Shown here one piece after another: positions 26,077 to 32,246 of a stretch of 32,246 nt of DNA; position 1 is the stretch's first letter; the number at the start of each line of letters is the position of its first letter. The DNA lies in contig JADJPG010000080.1 of assembly GCA_016713365.1 (NCBI GenBank), forward strand, positions 1 through 32,246, written 5' to 3'. The stretch is from Verrucomicrobiota bacterium (GTDB lineage Bacteria; Verrucomicrobiota; Verrucomicrobiia; Limisphaerales; JADJPG01). The notes beneath the pieces are model-generated. The model had not been told where the DNA came from. It ran no database searches and saw only the letters and a program-made list of their open reading frames with translations. Both the position numbers and the translations under genes were made by a program.

Positions 26077-26532
26077 ATGAATGCCATGACTCGTTGGGAT
26101 CCGTTCAAGGAGATGGATGATCTCCAGACCCGGTTTGCCAAACTGTTTGGCATGACTCCCCCGCGTCCGGAGAACGGCGGCAAGGAGTGGATGACCGTCA
26201 CGGAATGGACGCCGCTCATCGACATCATTGAAGACGACAAGGAATGGCTCTTGAAGGCCGACCTTCCGGAAGTGAAGAAGGAAGATGTGAAGGTGAATGT
26301 CGAGAATGGCGTGCTCACCATCACCGGCGAACGGAAGTTCGAGAAGGAAGAGAAGGACAAGAAGTATCATCGCGTGGAGCGAGCGTATGGAAACTTCCTT
26401 CGCAGTTTCGCCCTGCCGGATGACGCGGACAGCGCCAAGGTGAACGCCGAGTTCAAGGACGGCGTGCTCAAAGTTCACCTGCCCAAGACGGAGAAGGCGA
26501 AACCGAAAGCCGTCGAAGTCAAAGTCACCTGA
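26077..26532 (+). CDS. Small heat shock protein (Hsp20/alpha-crystallin)
   Basis: A 151-residue ATP-independent holdase. The N-terminal W-D-P-F-K-E-M-D-D-L is typical of bacterial Hsp20. The alpha-crystallin domain runs from about residue 45 to 140 with A-D-L-P-E-V-K-K-E-D-V-K-V, G-V-L-T-I-T-G-E-R and the conserved F-K-D-G-V-L-K-V-H-L-P-K. A usual I-x-I/V tail is represented by VEVKV. The ATG at 26077 is preferred over an in-frame start 120 bases upstream because it has an AAGGA site 8 bases before it and matches the family N-terminus. It ends at a strong terminator and is divergent from the USP/ppsA set. Confidence 0.95.
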   Translation: MNAMTRWDPFKEMDDLQTRFAKLFGMTPPRPENGGKEWMTVTEWTPLIDIIEDDKEWLLKADLPEVKKEDVKVNVENGVLTITGERKFEKEEKDKKYHRVERAYGNFLRSFALPDDADSAKVNAEFKDGVLKVHLPKTEKAKPKAVEVKVT

Positions 26533-26556
26533 AGTTACTGGTGACTCGTGTAGAGG

Positions 26557-26609
26557 CCGGGCGGGTTGACGGCGCACCAAAGTGCCAGAAGTCCGCCCGG
26601 TAATTTTTT
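26557..26609 (+). terminator. Intrinsic terminator of hsp20
   Basis: CCGGGCGG (26557-26564) pairs perfectly with CCGCCCGG (26593-26600). An inner imperfect stem, GGCGCAC/GTGCC, lies around a CAAA loop, and TAATTTTTT (26601-26609) follows. It starts 24 bases beyond the hsp20 stop. Confidence 0.85.
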
Positions 26610-26638
26610 CAATTCACTTGGTCAACTTCGAAGATTTT

Positions 26639-26812
26639 ATGCCTGCCACTACTCTCAGCAAAACCACCCGCAAACCCGGCGCCAATCGTAACGAACGAAC
26701 GCGCCGTCACGCGCCGAAGGCGGCGAACTTCAAGCAATCCCGCGACCTGCGGGAAGATCGCGGCGAACGTCAGATTAAGACGACAGTGCGGCCTGCTTCG
26801 GGGCGTCGGTGA
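26639..26812 (+). CDS. Small basic hypothetical protein
   Basis: A 57-residue, strongly basic protein (Arg/Lys-rich throughout, few hydrophobic residues), starting at ATG 26639. No motif is recognised; its composition would suit a disordered nucleic-acid-binding peptide, but that is a guess. An in-frame ATG at 26582 lies inside the hsp20 terminator hairpin and was rejected. No clear ribosome-binding site precedes either start (an AAG-rich tract only), so this may not be a gene. Confidence 0.4.
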   Translation: MPATTLSKTTRKPGANRNERTRRHAPKAANFKQSRDLREDRGERQIKTTVRPASGRR

Positions 26813-26824
26813 GGGAATCGTCGC

Positions 26825-28315
26825 TCACCACTTCATGCCCGGCTTGCGCATCGCGTCGAGGCATTGCTTCACGTCCATGCCACGCTTGGCCTCAAGAGCC
26901 CAGGTCGCGCAGCGATCATTCCACAGCTTCGCTTCGGCAGCGGTCGGCGTGAACGGCTTGGCGTGCGGCACATCCTGGCCGATCAACATCGCGAGATAGC
27001 CGTCCATCCCGAACGAGTTCGAAGAGTGGAGCAACTGTGCGCCGGCGACGACGCTGGGACCGTTCTCCTTGTAGAAGTCCACGAGGAACTGCGCGTCGTG
27101 GAGTTTCGTGTCGTTGCGGGCGGCCTGCCAGAACGCGTTATCGATCCGCGTATTGAACTTGTAGTGGACGGCGAGGAAGTCGCGGATGTCATCCCAGGCC
27201 TGCGCGTTGTAGTTGTTGTAGAGCTGGATGAGCGTGGGCGTGGGCGCGCAGAGGCTGTCGATGAGGGAGTCGGCGAGCGTGCTGGCTTCGACGCAGATGA
27301 CCTGGAGCGCCGTGGCTTCGAGCGGTTCGACGAAGCCGACGGAGTTCCCGATGCCGACGACATTGCCGACCCAGTTGCGCGCGTAACGGCCGGTGCGGAA
27401 CTTCACGACGCGCGGTTCGTTGGCGATGCGCGGATTCTTGCGCATCAATTCGGCGAGTGCATCGGCGTCGCTGATGAAGTTCGAGGAGTAAACGTAGCCG
27501 CGGTTGATCCAGTTCTCGTGTTCGATCTGCCAGCACCAGCCGGCGTCCATCGTCTCGGCGACGGTGTAGGGCTTGATCGGTTCGTCGGTGCGCGGCCAGC
27601 CGCCGATGACGGCGCGGTCGCAGAAGAGCGAGTCGCTGTAGCTGAGGAACGGTTCGTTCAAGGCGCGACCGAGTAACTCGCTGCGAAAGCCGGAGGCGTC
27701 GATGTAGAGGTCCGCGGTGATGCGGTCGCCGGATTCGGTGATCAGCGCGGCAATGCCTTGCGGGCCGGTCTCGGGCCGCACTGTTGCGTCGATGATTTCC
27801 ACGCCGAACGTGCGCGCGACATTCTCAAGCCAGCCGACAAGTTTCTTGTTCTCAACGTGGAACGCGTGCTGGTTGTGGAACTCGGGAAAGCCATCGGCGC
27901 GTTTCGGGAACGCCTTGTCGTGCGCCATAAAGGCGGAGATGCGGCCGGCGTAGGGCTGGTTGTATTGGTAGAAGAATCCGTTGTTGCGCGAGAGCTCCGG
28001 GTAACGGTGCTGATACTCGTAGGCGAAGGTGTAATAGAATTCCTTGCGCGGTCCCCAGAGGAATTTGATGCCCAGCTTCCACGTCGGCTCGGCCTCGGCG
28101 TAGAACTGTTGCGGTTTGAGTTTGAGATACTCGAAGAAGTGGCGCGGGAACGAAACGGTGGTGCCTTCGCCGACGCCGATGACGCCGATGTCCGGGCTGC
28201 GCACGACGCGGACTTTTACGTTGGGCAACTTGCGCTTGAGCGTGATGGCGGCCATGAAGCCGGCGCTGCCGCCGCCGAGGACGGCGATCGTTTGAATCGT
28301 TTCAGAGGAGGACAT
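26825..28315 (-). CDS. Flavin-dependent tryptophan halogenase-family protein
   Basis: From ATG 28315, 496 residues. The N-terminal FAD site is V-L-G-G-G-S-A-G-F-M-A-A (12-23). Lys80 in W-K-L-G-I-K-F aligns with the lysine that forms the halogenating agent in PrnA/RebH. F-V-E-P-L-E-A-T-A-L, the region holding the conserved Glu, is also present. The second family signature W-x-W-x-I-P is W260-C-W-Q-I-E265, with Glu replacing Pro. So the enzyme is certainly of the halogenase family, but whether it halogenates, and what, is open; many relatives in sugar-uptake loci have unknown substrates. A TTG at 28351 would extend it by 12 residues. It is divergent from the XylR-type regulator across 220 bp. 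Confidence 0.88.
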   Translation of the reverse strand: MSSSETIQTIAVLGGGSAGFMAAITLKRKLPNVKVRVVRSPDIGVIGVGEGTTVSFPRHFFEYLKLKPQQFYAEAEPTWKLGIKFLWGPRKEFYYTFAYEYQHRYPELSRNNGFFYQYNQPYAGRISAFMAHDKAFPKRADGFPEFHNQHAFHVENKKLVGWLENVARTFGVEIIDATVRPETGPQGIAALITESGDRITADLYIDASGFRSELLGRALNEPFLSYSDSLFCDRAVIGGWPRTDEPIKPYTVAETMDAGWCWQIEHENWINRGYVYSSNFISDADALAELMRKNPRIANEPRVVKFRTGRYARNWVGNVVGIGNSVGFVEPLEATALQVICVEASTLADSLIDSLCAPTPTLIQLYNNYNAQAWDDIRDFLAVHYKFNTRIDNAFWQAARNDTKLHDAQFLVDFYKENGPSVVAGAQLLHSSNSFGMDGYLAMLIGQDVPHAKPFTPTAAEAKLWNDRCATWALEAKRGMDVKQCLDAMRKPGMKW

Positions 28316-28535
28316 GGTGGAAAGGGTAAGTAGGATGGACACGGCCCGCAAATGGAAACCCTGCGCACGGACTGTGAAGTGTATCGCAGCCGGTGGGTTG
28401 TGCCTGGATTGCCGGGAGCGATGTCAATTCGGGCCAAGACTCGCTGCGGTTCGACAAACAGACTGCACTTGCTAATCTCCTTTCCACGTCTGCGGTGGTG
28501 ACTATTTCCGCCGCGGGCTGGTCTAGTGGAATGAA

Positions 28536-29735
28536 ATGACGAAAACCCGGTCCACGTCGCCGCGCAAAGTCGCGTTGCTGATTGAAACGTCGAACGCGTA
28601 TGCGCGCGGCTTGTTGCAAGGCATCATCGCCTACCTGCGCGAACACGGTCCGTGGTCGGTGTATCTCGCCGAGCAGCGTCGCGGTGATTTGCCGCCGGCG
28701 TGGCTGGCGCGCTGGGATGGAGACGGCGTGATCGCTCGCATTGAGAACGCGGAGATTGCACGGGTTCTTTCCAAGCTGCGCGTTCCCATCGTCGATGTCA
28801 GCGCGGCGCGTCCACTGCCGAAGCTGCCTTGCTTTGAAATCGACGAGGAAGCCGTGGGGAGAATCGCCGCGCGGCACTTCATGGAGCGTGGCTTCAAGAA
28901 CTTTGCCTACTGCGGCAATCCAAGGTTTGTCTGGTCCGATCTGCGAGGCAATAACTTCATGAAGTTTGTGAGCGAGGCGGGCTACCCCGTCTTTGCCTGC
29001 CAGTCTCCATCGGGCGAAGTGGGCGATGACCAGGCGGACATCGAGCACATCGCGCAATGGGTGGCTTCGCTGCCGAAGCCGGTCGGCATTCTGGCGTGTT
29101 ACGACTTTCGCGGTCGTCAGGTGCTGGATGCCTGTCGTCTTCGCGGGATTGCCGTGCCGGACGAAGTGGCGGTGCTGGGCGTCGACAACGACGATCTGCT
29201 CTGCAACCTGTGCCATCCGCCGATGTCGAGCATCATTCCGAACATGCAGCAGACCGGGTATCGCGCGGCGGAGTTGCTGGATCGGCTAATGAACGGCGAG
29301 AAGGCGCGTCCCGAGGTCCATTTCATTGAGCCGCTCGGGGTGGCGACGCGCCAGTCCACCGACACGCTCGCCATCGAGGATTCGAATCTTGTTCGCGCCA
29401 TTCGGTATATCCGGGACCACGCCTGCGAGGGCATCAGTGTGAAAGATGTGCTTCGGGCTGTTCCGCAATCGCGCCGCATTCTGGAGGGCCGGTTCAAGAA
29501 GCTGGTCGGGCGGACGCCGCACGAGGAGATCCTCCGCGTACAGATCGACCGCGCCAAGGTGTTGCTGGCGGAGACGGAGTTGCCGATGGCGCAGATTGCT
29601 GAGCGCGCTGGGTTTGCCCACGTGGAGTATTTCAGCGCGGTTTTCAAACGCGAGGCCGGGTCTCCGCCGAGTCGTTACCGCGCGCAGAATCGTGGGAGGC
29701 AGGGTGATTTCGCCCGCGGCGGGGCTGAGGATTGA
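28536..29735 (+). CDS. XylR-type AraC-family transcriptional regulator
   Basis: A 399-residue regulator. Residues 10-275 form a periplasmic-binding-protein-like sugar sensor of the LacI/XylR kind (VALLIETSNAYARGLLQGI, then AVLGVDNDDLLCNLCHPPMSSI) without a LacI-type N-terminal HTH. Residues 290-385 are an AraC DNA-binding domain with two HTH motifs (ISVKDVLRAVPQSRRILEGRFK; MAQIAERAGFAHVEYFSAVFKR). This layout matches E. coli XylR, which responds to xylose; the ligand here is unknown. The ATG at 28536 follows an overlapping ATG-AAA-TGA. Likely targets are the divergent halogenase-like gene and/or the downstream LamG gene (inference). Confidence 0.93.
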   Translation: MTKTRSTSPRKVALLIETSNAYARGLLQGIIAYLREHGPWSVYLAEQRRGDLPPAWLARWDGDGVIARIENAEIARVLSKLRVPIVDVSAARPLPKLPCFEIDEEAVGRIAARHFMERGFKNFAYCGNPRFVWSDLRGNNFMKFVSEAGYPVFACQSPSGEVGDDQADIEHIAQWVASLPKPVGILACYDFRGRQVLDACRLRGIAVPDEVAVLGVDNDDLLCNLCHPPMSSIIPNMQQTGYRAAELLDRLMNGEKARPEVHFIEPLGVATRQSTDTLAIEDSNLVRAIRYIRDHACEGISVKDVLRAVPQSRRILEGRFKKLVGRTPHEEILRVQIDRAKVLLAETELPMAQIAERAGFAHVEYFSAVFKREAGSPPSRYRAQNRGRQGDFARGGAED

Positions 29736-30029
29736 GGGCCGGTTGCTGGAGCGGTTGTGACGTGCGGAGTTTCGGCTTTTCTTGGGAGGAACTTGCGGAG
29801 ATCGGTGCGAACTAAAAGTAGGCCGGATTCTGCGATGAAGTAAAATTCCTCAAATCAAATGCGCAAGTTCTCATGGTTGACCTTGAGAGAAGGCAATACT
29901 CTGATAGCGTCTCACTATATCCCGTTGCGCTTCCGAGCGTGCTGTATTCGTCGCTGGTTTCGACTGGCTGCGGATGCGCGTGACGGGGTTTATCAGAAGT
30001 AACATTGAAAACGTTTCATCCATAACTCT
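29736..30029 (+). other. Intergenic region upstream of the LamG gene
   Basis: Non-coding as far as can be seen. A possible weak promoter is TTGACC (29877-29882), 17 bases, TCTGAT (29900-29905). The stretch just after it is AT-richer than the neighbourhood, and the region ends in a LacI-type palindrome listed separately. No terminator for the regulator gene was found. Confidence 0.35.
30006..30018. promoter_or_regulatory. LacI-family-type operator before the LamG gene
   Basis: TGAAAACGTTTCA has arms TGAAA/TTTCA around a central ACG, close to the LacI/GalR operator consensus with its central CpG. It ends 11 bases before the ATG at 30030, where bound protein would block initiation or early elongation. 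The binding protein is not identified; no LacI-type regulator with its own HTH is encoded in the window. Confidence 0.45.
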
Positions 30030-32246
30030 ATGAAGTCCAAACCGAACTCTTCTCGAAAATCCCGTCCCGGCGTTTTGCCCGCGGTCACCGCGGCGCTGGC
30101 GCTGCTGGGTTTCATCAGCCCGGCCACGGCGCAATTGCAGCTGGCGGGCGACCTGTTTGTTGACGTTGACGCGACAACCCTTTCCGAAGGTCCGCTGTCG
30201 TCGATTGTGAACAGCGGAACCTTGGGCGGCCTGTTCGAGGCGCGGGGTGGCGGTGCCACAGTGCCGGCGGTGACCACGATCAACGGCGTCAAGGCGATTA
30301 CCTTTGATGGAACGGACTTCATGCAGCTGGTGGGAGAGCTGGGTGGCGCGGTGACTCCTCCGCCGGATGGTTTGGTGGGCGGCAACCCGTCCCGTACCAT
30401 TGAAGTTTGGGCTTACAATCCGGAGATTGCTGACGAGAAACGATTGTCTCCTGGGGCAAGCGCGGGGGTGGCGATGGTTCAAACATGTCGTTCAACTACG
30501 GCTCCAACGGAACCTGGGGCGCGGTCGGCCAGTGGGGCAGCCCGGATATCGGATGGGCCAATGACGGTGGCGCCCCGGCGGCGCGTGCCTGGCATCATCT
30601 CGTCTACACTTATGATGGTGCGACGCAGCGCGTCTACTCGGATGGCATCATGCTGAACGAGGAGGCAGTGTCCTTGAACACGCATCCGAACACATCGATT
30701 GTGCTCGCGGCCCAGTTGGAAGGCGACGGCGTGACGGTGACGGGCGGGCTTCGCGGCTCATTGAGCCTGGCCAAGGTGCGCATTCACAACGACGCGCTGA
30801 CGGCCGAGCAGGTGAAGCAGAATTTCGACTTGGAGAAGACCGGCTTCAACAACCTCCCGGCACCGCTTCCTCTCAGCTCGGCGCCAATTCATCGTTATTC
30901 GTTCAACGAAACGGCGGCACCGGATGCGGCTGGCCTGAACTTCAACGACTCTGTCGGCACCGCTCACGGTACCGTTCGCGGCGCTGGCACGTCGTTCTCC
31001 GGGACACGTCTCGCCCTTTCTGGCGGCAGCAACGCCGATGCTGGATATGGTGACCTGCCAAACGGCCTGGTGTCCGCCAACAGCGCGAACAATGGCGGCA
31101 GCGGACAGATCACAGTCGAAGGCTGGGTCAAAGTGACGGGCAATCAAACGTGGTCGCGCGTGTTCGATTTCGGCAACACGACTGCCGGAGAAGTGACGGG
31201 GCCGCAGGCCGGTATTGGGCCGGGACTGGGGTCCTTGTTCTATACCGCCCAGATTGGTGCGGATCTCGACAATCACAGGACCGAGGTTCAGGTGCCAGTG
31301 TGAATACTCCGGGCGGCACAACGCCGAGGTCAGGATTTCCACTTCGCGATCACCTGGGATGAAACCACTCGTGAGGTGCGAACCTACGAGAATGGCGTGT
31401 TGCAAAACACTTTTACGGCGCCGGGGGCGATGAGCGCCATCAACGATGTCAACGCATGGCTGGGTCGGTCCCAGTACGATGACTTGAACATGCAGGGCGA
31501 GTTCGACGAGTTCCGCATTTATGACCGCGTGCTGACGGCGCGGGAAGTGGCCGGCAACTTCGGGGCCGGCCCGGAAGTGGTCAACCTCTCCGAGGACCCG
31601 GTCTCGTTCGTCTCGCAGCCGAATTCGGTTACCAACTACGAAAGCTTCCGTGCGGACTTTGAAGCCGTGGCGACCGGTGCCGCACCGTTGACCTACCAAT
31701 GGTACCGCGATGATGTCGCGATTCCCGGAGCGACGGGCCCGTCTTATTCGTTTGTGACGTCGGTTGCTGACAGCGGCGCGCATCTACAGCGTGGCTGCAA
31801 ACACGCCGAATGGTGTTCCGACGGTCGTAACCAGCGTGGTGGCGACGTTGACGGTCCGGGGCGTTCCCGCACCGACATTGAAGAACCAATACACATTCAA
31901 CGAGGCGGCTGGACTTACCGTGGCCACGGACGTGGTGGGCGGGAAAGACGGCGCAGTGGTGGGCAGCGGTTCCTATGCGGATGGCAAGCTCACGCTCGAC
32001 GGCAGTTCGGCATACGTCAATCTGCCGAATGACATTGTCCTCCCGTATCAGAGCATCACGGTTGAAGCCTGGGTGCAGGACGACGGCAGCGCTGGTTGGG
32101 CGCGTATCTTCGACTTCGGCAATAGCTCGGGTGGCGAGGACTTCCCCATTGGTTCCGGTACGTCCGGAACTCAGTATATGTTCCTCTCTGCTCCGAGCGG
32201 TCTCGGCAATCTGCGTGGCGCCTACACGGTGTCTGGTGGTGGCGCT
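30030..32246 (+). CDS. Secreted LamG/Ig-like domain repeat protein, partial at the window end, four apparent frameshifts
   Basis: A signal peptide (VTAALALLGFISPATA) precedes LamG-type jelly rolls. Unit 1 covers about the first 260 residues (TIEVWAYNP, then W-H-H-L-V-Y-T-Y-D-G). Unit 2 contains HRYSFNETAAPD, I-T-V-E-G-W-V-K and R-V-F-D-F-G-N. An Ig-like segment follows (PLTYQWYRDDVAIPGAT), then unit 3 with QYTFNEAAG, ITVEAWVQ and ARIFDFGN. Shifts needed to join these lie at AAA 30438-30440 (-1), GG 31291-31292 (-1), GG 31333-31334 (+1, compensating) and near 31776-31782 (+1). The reading frame is then open to the last base. Probably a large cell-surface or secreted carbohydrate-binding protein; function unknown. 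Confidence 0.8.

Noticed and set aside
26582..26638. Upstream ATG for the small basic protein
   Set aside because: It lies within the hsp20 terminator hairpin.
1..32246. CRISPR arrays, insertion sequences, prophage or att sites
   Set aside because: No regularly spaced repeats, transposase or integrase motifs, or terminal inverted repeats were seen on either strand.

Overview
The window looks like chromosomal DNA of a GC-rich Gram-negative bacterium, most probably a member of the Verrucomicrobiota (Pedosphaerales/Limisphaerales-like). This is inferred from gene content only: an ECF sigma factor with a long membrane-anchored C-terminal extension, a LamG-repeat secreted protein, XylR-type AraC regulators, a DUF4252-like protein and a GlcNAc/MurNAc kinase-MurQ fusion. 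There is no rRNA, tRNA, CRISPR array, transposase or phage gene. It reads as core and metabolic chromosome with a few accessory loci.

Layout. 190-1860: an FAH-family enzyme converging on a periplasmic SIMPL-domain protein. 1928-7890 (minus strand): a tightly packed run ygfZ - pyk - 4-TM cytochrome b - porin - FMN-binding protein - apbE. The last four form a plausible extracytosolic flavin/heme electron-transfer locus, and two Fur-like palindromes lie just upstream of the porin. 8070-10322 (plus): a kinase-MurQ fusion for amino-sugar or peptidoglycan recycling, then an FtsB/DivIC-like division protein. 10351-13774 (minus): frr and tig, each with its own clear intrinsic terminator, and a tRNA-dihydrouridine synthase. 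13875-17290: a DUF4252-like exported protein, a GH18 hydrolase, a HEAT-repeat exported protein and a nitrilase-family amidohydrolase. 17367-18830: an ECF sigma factor joined to a transmembrane helix, a coiled coil and a SecD-type P1-head domain, the most unusual single protein here. 18871-25753 (minus): an apparent five-gene energy/stress operon (stand-alone CBM48, universal stress protein, PEP synthase, an unknown exported protein, and an ADP-forming acyl-CoA synthetase fused to a GNAT domain), divergent from hsp20. 26639-29735: a small basic protein, a flavin-dependent halogenase-like enzyme and a divergent XylR-type regulator. 30030-end: a LamG/Ig-like secreted protein that runs off the window, with a LacI-type palindrome just before its start.

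Quality warning. At least nine single-base frameshifts and one in-frame stop interrupt otherwise well-conserved genes (apbE, kinase-murQ, GH18, the protein after ppsA, ppsA, and four in the LamG gene). Most sit in or beside short G, C or A runs and most are +1. I read this mainly as residual sequencing or assembly error rather than widespread gene decay. Genes with a single likely error are therefore given as CDS spanning the lesion; only apbE, with two lesions, is listed as a pseudogene. All functions are from motif recognition by eye; no database search was run.
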